From the NCBI GenBank assembly GCA_946220865.1, contig CAMJYM010000007.1, positions 1 to 64,000 on the forward strand: 64,000 nucleotides of DNA, read 5' to 3'. Shown in pieces: positions 7,766 to 16,401 of the stretch. Below the pieces are notes generated by a model, which was given only the letters and a program-made list of their open reading frames with translations, did not search any database and was not told the DNA's origin. This stretch comes from an uncultured Clostridia bacterium (GTDB lineage Bacteria; Bacillota; Clostridia; Saccharofermentanales; DTU023). The translations under genes and the position numbers were made by a program. Every line of letters begins with the position of its first letter. Within the stretch, counting starts at the first letter, position 1.

Positions 7766-9262
7766 ATGGACCAAATAATTGGCGTACTAAAATGGATGGT
7801 GACCCCAGAATTCATCCTTTTCACTTTTTTGGGTTCGTTAGCTGGGCTCTTTGTTGGTTCGATACCCGGTCTTTCAGTGACTATGGCCACTGCCTTGCTG
7901 GTATCTGTCACCTATAGTTGGCAAACTTCAAATGCTTTAGCCACAATTATGGGAGTTTATGTTGTAGGCGTATATTCTGGCGCATTGTCTGCCATTTTAA
8001 TCAATATTCCCGGAGCACCCTCTTCCGTAGTAACTACTTTGGATGGTTATCCTCTGGCAAAGAAAGGGGAGTCCTACAAAGCGCTTAAATACGCTACAAT
8101 TTATTCTTTTGTCGGCTCATTCTTTGGCCTCTTAGTCTTATGGATTGCTGCAAAACCCGTAACTAATCTAGCCCTAAAATTCACCCCAATGGATTACTTT
8201 CTCTTGGCTCTGTTTGGTCTTGCAACCGTTGGTTCTCTGACAACCAAGAGTTTTTCTAAGGGTTTAATTAGTGCCGTACTCGGATTGATGCTAAGTATGG
8301 TCGGTATTGATAGTGTCGTAGGGACTCCTCGTCTAACTTTTGGACTCCAGGAATTAAACAGCGGTATCAGTATCGTACCTGCTCTAGTCGGCCTTTTTGG
8401 TTTCTCTGAAGTGCTTTATGTCATCTCCAACGGTACCGCTGACGGTGAAGTTGCAAAAATTGTGAGGAGTGTCGTCAAGACCAAAGATATCCTAAAACAC
8501 TTCTTTGTCTCATTATATTACTGTGTTATTGGGACCTTTGTTGGCGCTCTGCCTGGCGCTGGTGGACCCGTAGCTGCCTTCCTCGCTTATTCTGAAGCCA
8601 GAAGAATCAACAAGAAACCTTCAGTCCCCTTTGGTGAAGGTGCCGTAGAGGGAATTGTGGCGAGTGAATCTGCCAATAACGCCTGTATCGGCGGCGCCCT
8701 TATTCCGATGTTAACATTAGCCATCCCTGGCGATGCCGTGACGGCCATTATCCTTTCTGTCTTTTATGTTCACGGCTTACGTCCTGGACCCATGTTTTTG
8801 ATGGAAAGTCCAGATATGTTTCAGATGATCCTTGCAGGCGGATTTTTAGGATGTTTATTTTTGCTGCTCCTGGGCACTCTGGTAGCTCCTCGTGTCAGTA
8901 AGATCATCAATATTCCGAAAAACCTATTGCTACCTGTTGTCACTGTACTCTGTGTTATTGGCGCATTCGCTGGTAATAATCGTATGTTTGATGTAGCTCT
9001 TATGTTTATGCTCGGGATTATCGGCTACTTCATGCGCCGTCGTGGTTACTCCGTTGCTCCTATGACTTTAGCCTTAGTTCTTGGTAATATGATGGATTCA
9101 AATTTCCGCAGAGCAATTTCTCTTGCGTCCTCAGAATCCAATAAAATGGCTGCTCTGTTTGGTCGCCCCATTACCCTGATTCTTCTATTTCTCACCGTCA
9201 TCACTGTGACATTAAACATCCCTGCCGTAAAACGCAGTTTAGCAAAAATAAAAAATCACTGA
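7766..9262 (+). CDS. tctA: TctA-family large permease subunit
   Basis: A 498-residue polytopic permease of the tripartite tricarboxylate transporter family, which moves carboxylates using an ion gradient. Characteristic TctA features are GLFVGSIPGLSVTMATALL near residue 30, NIPGAPSSVVTTLDGYPLA around 85-105, GALPGAGGPVAAFLAY near 265 and ANNACIGGALIPMLTLAIPG near 310. About eleven or twelve hydrophobic segments are visible. GGAGG precedes the ATG and the gap from tctB is 9 bp, so translation is probably coupled. Confidence 0.93.
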   Translation: MDQIIGVLKWMVTPEFILFTFLGSLAGLFVGSIPGLSVTMATALLVSVTYSWQTSNALATIMGVYVVGVYSGALSAILINIPGAPSSVVTTLDGYPLAKKGESYKALKYATIYSFVGSFFGLLVLWIAAKPVTNLALKFTPMDYFLLALFGLATVGSLTTKSFSKGLISAVLGLMLSMVGIDSVVGTPRLTFGLQELNSGISIVPALVGLFGFSEVLYVISNGTADGEVAKIVRSVVKTKDILKHFFVSLYYCVIGTFVGALPGAGGPVAAFLAYSEARRINKKPSVPFGEGAVEGIVASESANNACIGGALIPMLTLAIPGDAVTAIILSVFYVHGLRPGPMFLMESPDMFQMILAGGFLGCLFLLLLGTLVAPRVSKIINIPKNLLLPVVTVLCVIGAFAGNNRMFDVALMFMLGIIGYFMRRRGYSVAPMTLALVLGNMMDSNFRRAISLASSESNKMAALFGRPITLILLFLTVITVTLNIPAVKRSLAKIKNH

Positions 9263-9382
9263 TATTTCGGCAGGTAAATCAAAAAGTGAAAAGGTGAAAT
9301 CTTTTTAGCCAGTAAACTTATCAACAGCGCACTGCGCATAAGGATCCACATAATAACTATTAAATAAGAATGGGAGTTCATC

Positions 9383-10675
9383 ATGAAAATAAGCTCAAGC
9401 AAAAGTGAATTAAAAGGCCGTATTATTGTTCCTGGATCGAAAAGCCATACTATCAGAGCCATTTTGCTCTCAGCCATGGCTGAAGGCAAGTCGATCATCC
9501 ACAATCCCCTGACCAGCAATGATTGCAAAAGCGCTGCACATGCCGCAAGGCTGTTTGGGGCTAAAGTTGACGAAGATGATGGCGTTTGGTATGTCCAAGG
9601 GGTCGGAAAAAATTTAAAAATTCCAGATGATATTGTCGATTGTGGTAATTCAGGCACAGCGACCATTTTCGTCATGGGTATGGCGGCTTTACTCAACGGC
9701 TACGCCGTCATCACAGGTGATGAGCAAATTCGCAGGAGACCTGTTCATTGGTTGTGTCAAGCGCTCAATGACCTGGGAGCCAAAGCCTTGATTACCCGTC
9801 CTGGGCATCAAGCTCCCCCAGTCGTCGTAGGAGGACCGATGCAAGGAGGAACTGCTGTTTTTGATGGCTTTAACTCACAGGTCGTTTCCGCTACGATGTT
9901 ATCGAGTGCCATTTGTGGCAAACAGGTAGAGATTAAAGTTGAGCATCCCCTTGAAAAGCCCTATCTTCAGATGACGATTGATTGGATGAAAAAATTCGGA
10001 GTTGACCTTGTAGAAAAAAGTGATGATTATACTCACTTTATTCTCGATGGCCAAGGTGAGTATCATCCAATAGAGGCAACCGTACCGAGTGATTGGTCCG
10101 GCGTTGCCTTTCCTCTTGTTGCCTCGGTCATCACTTCTTCTGATGTCATCATTGAAGGACTGGACTTTAACGATGCTCAAGGTGACAAAGTTGTCGTTGA
10201 CCACCTGCTACGCATGGGAGCAAAAATCGAAAAAAATGAAGATAAGGGACAAATTCACATTATCGGTGGCACTCCTTTAAAAGCTGGTTTGGAAATTAAT
10301 CTGAACGATACTCCGGACGCGCTACCAGCCCTCGCTGTAGCTGCAGCTTTTGCTGAAGGGGAAACTACCTTTACAGGCTTAGCCCACGTGAGAGTGAAGG
10401 AAACGGATAGGGTTGCTGTAATGGAAGAACAACTCGGGCTCCTTGGTGTAAAAACTCACAGCACAAAAGACTCCATGATTGTTTACGGAGGGCAAGGCTT
10501 AAAATCTCAGGTTGTATCTAGTAAAAAAGACCATCGTATTGCTATGGCACTTGCCGTTGCTGGCCTTGCGTCTGAGGGAGTTGTAACCGTAGAGGATGCA
10601 GAGTGTGCAGATGTCTCATTCCCTGGTTTTTATCAACAAATGCAAAAACTGGGAGCAAAGTTTAAAGAATTCTAA
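9383..10675 (+). CDS. aroA: EPSP synthase-family enolpyruvyl transferase
   Basis: A 430-residue protein of the 5-enolpyruvylshikimate-3-phosphate synthase family, which transfers the enolpyruvyl group of PEP to shikimate 3-phosphate. The active-site framework is present: PGSKSHTIRAILL (phosphate and shikimate contacts), GNSGTATIFVMGMAAL, ITGDEQIRRRPV, DTPDALPALAVAAAFA, KETDRVAVMEEQLGLLGV and DHRIAMALAVAG. The second motif reads GTATIF where most family members have GTTxRL or GTAMRP, so an otherwise usual Arg is missing. No other aromatic-pathway gene is nearby. The gene sits between transporter genes and a LacI regulator, so it may be a specialised paralogue acting on an imported compound. 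GGGAG precedes the ATG. Confidence 0.75.
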   Translation: MKISSSKSELKGRIIVPGSKSHTIRAILLSAMAEGKSIIHNPLTSNDCKSAAHAARLFGAKVDEDDGVWYVQGVGKNLKIPDDIVDCGNSGTATIFVMGMAALLNGYAVITGDEQIRRRPVHWLCQALNDLGAKALITRPGHQAPPVVVGGPMQGGTAVFDGFNSQVVSATMLSSAICGKQVEIKVEHPLEKPYLQMTIDWMKKFGVDLVEKSDDYTHFILDGQGEYHPIEATVPSDWSGVAFPLVASVITSSDVIIEGLDFNDAQGDKVVVDHLLRMGAKIEKNEDKGQIHIIGGTPLKAGLEINLNDTPDALPALAVAAAFAEGETTFTGLAHVRVKETDRVAVMEEQLGLLGVKTHSTKDSMIVYGGQGLKSQVVSSKKDHRIAMALAVAGLASEGVVTVEDAECADVSFPGFYQQMQKLGAKFKEF

Positions 10676-10719
10676 TCTGTTGTAATTATTTAAGGCCAAG
10701 TCAGGAGAGGACGTGAGAA

Positions 10720-11832
10720 ATGAAAAATAGCAAAGTTCCAACCATTGTCGATGTAGCGGAATTAGCTGGAGTATCTGTATCCACAGTCTCTCGCGTTATA
10801 AATCATAAAGAAAGCGTAAATCTTGAGGCCAAGGCCAAAGTAGAAGCAGCGATACGCGATTTAAAATACGTTCCAAGTCTGGCGGCGCGCCGCATACGCG
10901 GCGCGTCCAGCCGGATGCTGGGGATTATCCTGCCTGATGCCAAGGATGCTTTCTTTTCAAAAGTTTTAGAATCCATTCTAAGTGCCGCTGACCAAGTTGA
11001 TCTTAAAGTTATTGTGTTCAGCTGTCATGGGGATAGCCGCAATGAAGAGCTGCAGTTAAAAAAGGCTGCTTCAGCAGATCTCGTGGGATTATTATACTGT
11101 CCTTCCTCTGGAGTGGATGTCGACTTAGTTAAGTCCCTATTTAATGTGAATCTCCCTTTAATCATCCTCTATCGTAGAGGAACGATGCCCGGTGTACCTC
11201 ACATTTATCTAGATAATTTTAAGGGAGGATATCTGGCCACCAAATACCTTTTACATCTTGGCCGTGAAAATATTGCATTTTTTGCTGGCTTTTGGCCTTC
11301 CGTGGAGATCGAGAGAATCAATTCTTTTCTCCCTCTGCTTGATATGCCAAACCGAGGTATTTATACCGCTTTAGACCGTATTGCGGGATATAAACAAGCC
11401 CTGGATGAGGCCAGAATACCATTTGATGAAAAACTTATCATTGCCGCACCAGGTTTCGACTATGAAAGTGGACTTCAAGGTATGCAGAAATTTTTATCCC
11501 GTATGCGCTCCTTTGATGCACTCATTTGCGGCAATGATGCAGTTGCCACCGGAGCCATGCAGATTCTTTCCGAGCAACATTACCAAGTTCCTGGTCAGAT
11601 TTCGATCATCGGGTACGATGATTCTCTTTTTTCACTCGTGACCAGACCTAGACTTACCACTATTCATCAAGATGCTGCTCTAATCGGGACCGAAGCTATT
11701 GAAATGCTTATGGCCTGTATGGCAGGAGAGCATGTTGAAGATCGCGTCATTGACGTAGAACTCATTGTTAGAGAGTCTACAGCCAAAGTAAACGAAAGTG
11801 AAAATCATTCAACAAATAAAGGAACAAAATAG
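10720..11832 (+). CDS. LacI-family transcriptional regulator
   Basis: A 370-residue DNA-binding regulator. Residues 5-55 form the LacI helix-turn-helix and hinge (TIVDVAELAGVSVSTVSRVI, then YVPSLAARRIRG). The rest is a periplasmic-binding-protein-like sensor (LGIILPDAKDAFFSKVLESI, ICGNDAVATGAMQIL, IIGYDDSLFSLVTRPRLTTI). GGAGAGG lies upstream of the ATG. It most likely controls the island promoter at 5961-5990 through the inverted AACGTT sites, since no other LacI-type gene is in the window. The effector is unknown but is probably the compound moved by the neighbouring transporters. Confidence 0.9.
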   Translation: MKNSKVPTIVDVAELAGVSVSTVSRVINHKESVNLEAKAKVEAAIRDLKYVPSLAARRIRGASSRMLGIILPDAKDAFFSKVLESILSAADQVDLKVIVFSCHGDSRNEELQLKKAASADLVGLLYCPSSGVDVDLVKSLFNVNLPLIILYRRGTMPGVPHIYLDNFKGGYLATKYLLHLGRENIAFFAGFWPSVEIERINSFLPLLDMPNRGIYTALDRIAGYKQALDEARIPFDEKLIIAAPGFDYESGLQGMQKFLSRMRSFDALICGNDAVATGAMQILSEQHYQVPGQISIIGYDDSLFSLVTRPRLTTIHQDAALIGTEAIEMLMACMAGEHVEDRVIDVELIVRESTAKVNESENHSTNKGTK

Positions 11833-13224
11833 ATGCACATGCTAGCTTTGCCTCAGGGGGAAGCGAGAAGAAAGTGGGTAAAATCTCTTCTCTTGTCTTT
11901 CATTGGCCCTATCATTCTACTTATCTGGCAGCCTTTAGGCCTGAACCTGCGTCAGACAGCCGTAGTTGCTTCGGTCGTTCTGACTATCATCTGGTGGACC
12001 ACCAATATCATCTCAAAGATCCCAGCTTCCTTGTTTCTGCTGCTAGTCTTTTGGCTAGGGAGTGGAGCCGGGCCAGAGGTTGTTTTCTCTTTCCCCCTGT
12101 CGGAGACTTTCCCTTTACTTATATTTACCTACCTTTTCTCTTACGCTGTCTCATCCTCTGGTTTAGTAGAAAAGCTCATTGCTCCCTGGTTACGTCGTAT
12201 TGCAACCACTCCCTTAAAACTTTTATCCTGCATGTTTGCAGTGTATTTGCTGACCATTTTCCTCGTTCCTCAGCCCTTAGCTCGACTCATACTCGTAAGC
12301 TCCATCTTTGATAGTTATCTTAAAGAGACGAAGGCCTCTGTTGAAGCTATTCAGGTATTTAACTTTACGTCTGTCCTCTATTACATTTTAGTCAACATGC
12401 TGCTCACCAGAGCTGACCTCATCATGAACAACGCTGCATTATCTTTCGCGGGTTTGACTCGCCTGGATGACCTGACTTGGTTTCGCTACATGGGGCTCCC
12501 CTCACTCGCTGTTCTTTTAATTCTTACAACAGGCGTGTTCATAATATTCAAAAAAGAACTTCGTGGGGTTTCGTTCGAAACTAAAGTTGGCAATAACCTC
12601 CACCTACAAAAGTTAACCGCTAAAGAAAAGAAAATTTTGGTCATCGTCATTGTTACAGTCATCTTATGGATGACCGAATCACTTCACGGTATCTCCGGGA
12701 CTTGGATAACTCTGGCTTCAACAGTTGTTTTTTTTATATTAGGCGCCCTAAAATGGCAGGATCGCAGAGCTATAGACATCAAAACACTGGTCTTCTTGTC
12801 CGCTGCCTTTGCAATTGGTGGAGTTCTGAAGAATATTGGAGCAGCTGATTTAATTTTTATCCAGCTTAAAGCCCTCTATCCCTCACCATCTTCTCCACTC
12901 TATTTTATCGTCATCATCCTCATGGCAATGGCCATGCATATGCTATTAGGCAGCAACACAACAACATTATCTGTCGTCATACCCGGCCTGCTGGTGGCTG
13001 CAGGAGAGAATCTTGAAGCACCTGTCATTATGTTTACTGCTTATGCCAGTGTGGCTTATCATGCCATCTTGCCCGTACACTCCGTAGCTTTTATGATTGG
13101 AGCTGAGAAAAACCTCTATCCTGCCCGCTATGTAATGCGCTTTGGCTTTTTCTCCACTCTGGTAGTGTACCTCGCTATATTGTTACTTTATTCACCTTGG
13201 TGGAGAATAATTGGAGCTTTGTAA
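11833..13224 (+). CDS. SLC13/DASS-family carboxylate transporter
   Basis: A 463-residue polytopic protein resembling the divalent anion:sodium symporter (SLC13/CitMHS-like) superfamily, which moves di- and tricarboxylates or sulfate. About eleven hydrophobic segments are visible. The motif LLGSNTTTLSVVIPGLL near residue 375 matches the SNTT-type substrate and sodium loop of this family, and a shorter related loop lies in the first half. The ATG follows the LacI stop codon directly with no gap, so the two are translationally coupled. With TctABC this island encodes two unrelated carboxylate uptake routes, possibly for two related compounds, or one for import and one for export or exchange. Confidence 0.78.
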   Translation: MHMLALPQGEARRKWVKSLLLSFIGPIILLIWQPLGLNLRQTAVVASVVLTIIWWTTNIISKIPASLFLLLVFWLGSGAGPEVVFSFPLSETFPLLIFTYLFSYAVSSSGLVEKLIAPWLRRIATTPLKLLSCMFAVYLLTIFLVPQPLARLILVSSIFDSYLKETKASVEAIQVFNFTSVLYYILVNMLLTRADLIMNNAALSFAGLTRLDDLTWFRYMGLPSLAVLLILTTGVFIIFKKELRGVSFETKVGNNLHLQKLTAKEKKILVIVIVTVILWMTESLHGISGTWITLASTVVFFILGALKWQDRRAIDIKTLVFLSAAFAIGGVLKNIGAADLIFIQLKALYPSPSSPLYFIVIILMAMAMHMLLGSNTTTLSVVIPGLLVAAGENLEAPVIMFTAYASVAYHAILPVHSVAFMIGAEKNLYPARYVMRFGFFSTLVVYLAILLLYSPWWRIIGAL

Positions 13225-13343
13225 AGATCTAGAAAAAATGAGTTTAATGTAGCACCTGGGCTATCTTCTCACCCATCAGCGGTTATTTGTCCGACACAAC
13301 CAGTTTATCAAATCATCACGCTGCCGCCGCACAAGAGAAATAA

Positions 13344-13393
13344 ACAAGGAGCTTGTCTCAGAACACGAAAGTGTGGTGAGACAAGCTCCTTGT
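13344..13393. terminator. Large bidirectional terminator hairpin
   Basis: A perfect 17-bp stem (ACAAGGAGCTTGTCTCA / TGAGACAAGCTCCTTGT) encloses a second small hairpin ACAC-GAAA-GTGT and is flanked by T-rich and A-rich tails. It lies between the convergent SLC13 and gap genes and can serve both. The inner part is closely similar to the dnaJ terminator at 19560-19597. Confidence 0.85.
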
Positions 13394-13427
13394 TATTTAA
13401 AGCCTTAGTCAGAGACTTACTCAGAGA

Positions 13428-14504
13428 TTAGAGGGTGCCGTCTTTCTTTGCCATGTACATCAGCAGATCGACGGTGCGGTTGCTGTAACCCCACTCGTTG
13501 TCGTACCAGGAGACGAGCTTGAAGAAGCGTTTTTCACCGGGCAGGTTGTTCTGCATCGTGGCGAGGGAGTCGTAGATGGAGCTGTGGTAGTTGTGGATGA
13601 AATCGGTTGAAACCAGCGGATCGTGGCAGTATTCCATGATGCCGTTGAGGTAGGTCTCAGAGGCCTTTTTCATGAGGCCGTCGAGTTCTTCAATGGAGGT
13701 GTCGCGCTTGGCCGTGAAGGTCAGATCGACGACAGAACCTGTCACAACGGGGACACGGAAGCTCATGCCGGTGAGGATGCCTTTCACTTCGGGCAGAACT
13801 TCGCCGACAGCTTTCGCTGCACCCGTGGTCGAAGGAATAATGTTGACTGCAGCTGCACGCCCGCCTCTCCAGTCTTTGGCGGAAGGCCCGTCAACGGTGC
13901 GCTGGGTTGCGGTATAAGCATGAATCGTGGTCATCAGGCCCTTTTCCACGCCGATGCCCTCTTTGAGCAGAACATAGACCAGCGGAGCCAGGCAGTTGGT
14001 CGTGCAGGAAGCGTTCGACACGACGGAGTGTTCCTTTGGATCGTATTCCTCGTTATTCACGCCCATGAGCAGGGTTTTCACGCCGCCTTTACCCGGAGCG
14101 GAGATGATAACTTTTTTGGCGCCGGCCTGGAGATGACCTTCCGCAGCTTCTTTTTTCGTGAAGCGTCCGGTGGACTCGATCACATAATCGACCCCGAGTT
14201 TTTTCCAGGGCAGATCTTTGGGATCTTTCTGAGCTTCAATGCAGAGGACTTCGTCTTTACCATCAATCACGAGAATATCGTCCTTTTCACGATCAGGACT
14301 GCTCTTTCTGGATGAGACGGAATAGCCAAACTTGCCCTGGCTGCTGTCATACTGCAGCTGATACGCATAGTATTCAGCATCGGGGTTGACGTCTGCGACA
14401 GCGACGACATCGACTTCTTTGCCGAGCAGCCCTTTATCGCAGAGAGCGCGGAAAACGAGACGGCCAATGCGGCCAAAGCCATTGATTGCGAGTTTAATTG
14501 CCAT
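13428..14504 (-). CDS. gap: Glyceraldehyde-3-phosphate dehydrogenase
   Basis: A phosphorylating GAPDH of 358 residues: glyceraldehyde 3-phosphate plus NAD and phosphate give 1,3-bisphosphoglycerate. The Rossmann start (AIKLAINGFGRIGRL), the catalytic NASCTTNCLAP, the THAYTATQ loop, RGGRAAAVNIIPSTTGAAKAV and WYDNEWGYSNR are all present. It is about 20 residues longer than usual. The extra length is a charged insert near residues 68-85 (KSSPDREKDDILVIDGK) and a PKDLPWKKLGVDYVIEST version of the next strand, as in glycosomal-type GAPDH. The start at 14504 has GGAGG directly upstream, and an in-frame ATG five codons earlier overlaps that ribosome binding site. A TATAAT box is visible about 115 bp upstream. 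Confidence 0.95.
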   Translation of the reverse strand: MAIKLAINGFGRIGRLVFRALCDKGLLGKEVDVVAVADVNPDAEYYAYQLQYDSSQGKFGYSVSSRKSSPDREKDDILVIDGKDEVLCIEAQKDPKDLPWKKLGVDYVIESTGRFTKKEAAEGHLQAGAKKVIISAPGKGGVKTLLMGVNNEEYDPKEHSVVSNASCTTNCLAPLVYVLLKEGIGVEKGLMTTIHAYTATQRTVDGPSAKDWRGGRAAAVNIIPSTTGAAKAVGEVLPEVKGILTGMSFRVPVVTGSVVDLTFTAKRDTSIEELDGLMKKASETYLNGIMEYCHDPLVSTDFIHNYHSSIYDSLATMQNNLPGEKRFFKLVSWYDNEWGYSNRTVDLLMYMAKKDGTL

Positions 14505-14874
14505 AGAAACCTCCTGCATACGAGAAATGTTGCTTTATCGCTGGTGAATGTACAGGTGAAAGGGGCCCTTGATGCTGACTTTCACCTCCACCTTTCATAG
14601 TGATTTCATTTATTATAACAACCACTTTCGAGATTTCCCACTGTCAATGGCGACTAAAAATGAAGGTGGGAAGGCTCAAGTTTTGCCGCTTTGACAGCCC
14701 AGGGGCCGTAGAAAGCTCATAGTTAATAGCCTCTTTCAGACCTGGCGGGCTTAACTTCGAGGTCTTTACGACTAAAACAAAATGCGACCCGACGCAAAGT
14801 TGAACCGAGGCAAAATTCAGCGGGCTAAAGATTCATAGAACAGAAACCAGGCTAAAAAAAGTCCCCATCAAAAA
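14505..14874. other. Intergenic region between gap and gcvPB
   Basis: This stretch of about 370 bases holds the gap leader on the minus strand, including a TATAAT -10 (reverse complement near 14614-14619). It also has a short self-complementary pair in the leader, TTTCACCT near 14577 and AGGTGAAA near 14552. I see no gene or familiar RNA in 14650-14870. Confidence 0.5.
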
Positions 14875-14904
14875 ACGGGAGCAGATCTTTTGATCCGCCC
14901 CCGT
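14875..14904 (-). terminator. Terminator of the glycine cleavage operon
   Basis: A 13-bp stem (ACGGGAGCAGATC / GATCCGCCCCCGT, two mismatches) with a four-base loop. On the minus strand it is followed by a run of T. It lies about 50 bp after the gcvPB stop codon. Confidence 0.8.
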
Positions 14905-14952
14905 TCATGCAGGTCACTTAAACTCGAATTCTCAAGCTGAAATTCTGAGGCT

Positions 14953-16401
14953 TTACGCCTTGAGATCGAGTTCCTTCGCGGCTTTAACCTCGTCGGGGCG
15001 ACGCACCGGTGTATTGTGCGGGGCTTCAAGCAGCTTTTCAGGATTTTCCTTCGCTTCTTTGGCCACATTGATAAAGGCTTCGACCAGCTGATCCAGACCT
15101 TCACGGGTTTCCGTATCGGTCGGCTCGACCATCATGGCCTCATGCACAATGAGCGGGAAATACACGGTCGGGGGATGAACCCCGTTCTCGATGAGTCCCT
15201 TGGCCATATCCAGCGTGCTCACGCCGTATTCATCTTTCTGGCGTGTGCCCGAGATGATGAACTCATGCATGGGCTTGCCTTCCGGATGATCGAAGTAGTC
15301 CTTCACTTTGGTGAAAATGTAGTTGGCATTGGCCACGGCTGCTTCGGAGGCATCATACAGACCCTCAGCTCCCATGGCCAGGATGTAAGCGCAGCTGCGG
15401 AGCAGCACGGCCGTTGAGCCGTTGTAACTTCTCATGCGGCCGATCGATTTGGGTCGATCGTTATCCCAGCTGTAGACGCCGTCTTTTTCTTGGAGCACAG
15501 GCTTGGGCAGATAGCAGGCCAGAAAATCTTTGCAGCCCACCGGACCGGCACCCGGTCCGCCGCCACCGTGCGGGGTGGAGAAGGTTTTGTGCACGTTGAG
15601 GTGGACACAGTCAAAGCCCATGTCCCCGGGACGAACGTGCAGGAGAATTGCATTCAAGTTGGCTCCGTCGTAGTACATCAGGCCACCGGCTTCGTGCACC
15701 AGATCGCAGATTTCCTTGATGTCTGTCTCAAAACGCCCCATGGTATTGGGGTTTGTCAACATCATACCGGCGACATCATCACCGAGTTTCGACTTGAGAT
15801 CCTCCATGTCGACCGTGCCCGCCTCCGTAGATTTCACCTCACGGACGACGAAGCCAGCCATCGCTGCAGAAGCAGGGTTAGTCCCATGAGCTGAGTCAGG
15901 CACGAGCATGACCTGGCGCTTATCGTCGTGACGATCACGGTGGTAGGCAGCAATCAGCATGACGCCAGTCAGTTCGCCATGAGCGCCCGCCGCGGGCTGG
16001 AAGGTAAAGGCATCCATGCCGGTAATGTCGCAGAGCAGCTGTTCATGCAGATGGAGCATTTTCAGCGTTCCCTGAACGGTCTCGTCAGGCTGCAGAGGGT
16101 GCAGGCGGGAAAAAGCCGGGTTCGCCACAATATCCTCATTAACTTTGGGATTGTACTTCATCGTGCAGGACCCCAGAGGATAGGGCCCGTTTTCGACGCC
16201 AAAGTTTTTCGTGGAGAGATTCGTGTAATGGCGCACCACCTGGATTTCCGAGAGGTTGGGGAAATTCAGATCTTCTTCCCTGAGCAGAGCTTTGTCATAC
16301 CAGCCTTCGATATTGGAGCTCAGTCGCTCGTGATCGAAATACGTGCGGTTTCCTCCGGTCTGGGGAAGGTCAAAGATCAAATTGGTTTTATAGCTGATCA
16401 T
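14953..16401 (-). CDS. gcvPB: Glycine dehydrogenase (decarboxylating) subunit 2
   Basis: The 482-residue PLP-carrying half of the P-protein. Together with GcvPA it decarboxylates glycine and transfers aminomethyl to lipoyl-GcvH. The PLP lysine lies in LNVHKTFSTPHGGGGPGAGP. The upstream GSCTMKYNPKVNE and QPAAGAHGELTG blocks and the downstream RMRSYNGSTAVLLRSCAYI are typical of subunit 2. The length is normal. The start codon overlaps the gcvPA stop codon by one base, so the two halves of the enzyme are translationally coupled. Confidence 0.96.
   Translation of the reverse strand: MISYKTNLIFDLPQTGGNRTYFDHERLSSNIEGWYDKALLREEDLNFPNLSEIQVVRHYTNLSTKNFGVENGPYPLGSCTMKYNPKVNEDIVANPAFSRLHPLQPDETVQGTLKMLHLHEQLLCDITGMDAFTFQPAAGAHGELTGVMLIAAYHRDRHDDKRQVMLVPDSAHGTNPASAAMAGFVVREVKSTEAGTVDMEDLKSKLGDDVAGMMLTNPNTMGRFETDIKEICDLVHEAGGLMYYDGANLNAILLHVRPGDMGFDCVHLNVHKTFSTPHGGGGPGAGPVGCKDFLACYLPKPVLQEKDGVYSWDNDRPKSIGRMRSYNGSTAVLLRSCAYILAMGAEGLYDASEAAVANANYIFTKVKDYFDHPEGKPMHEFIISGTRQKDEYGVSTLDMAKGLIENGVHPPTVYFPLIVHEAMMVEPTDTETREGLDQLVEAFINVAKEAKENPEKLLEAPHNTPVRRPDEVKAAKELDLKA

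Noticed and set aside
9256..9696. Minus-strand frame over the start of the aroA-like gene
   Set aside because: It is antisense to a clearly conserved coding sequence and has no recognisable domain.
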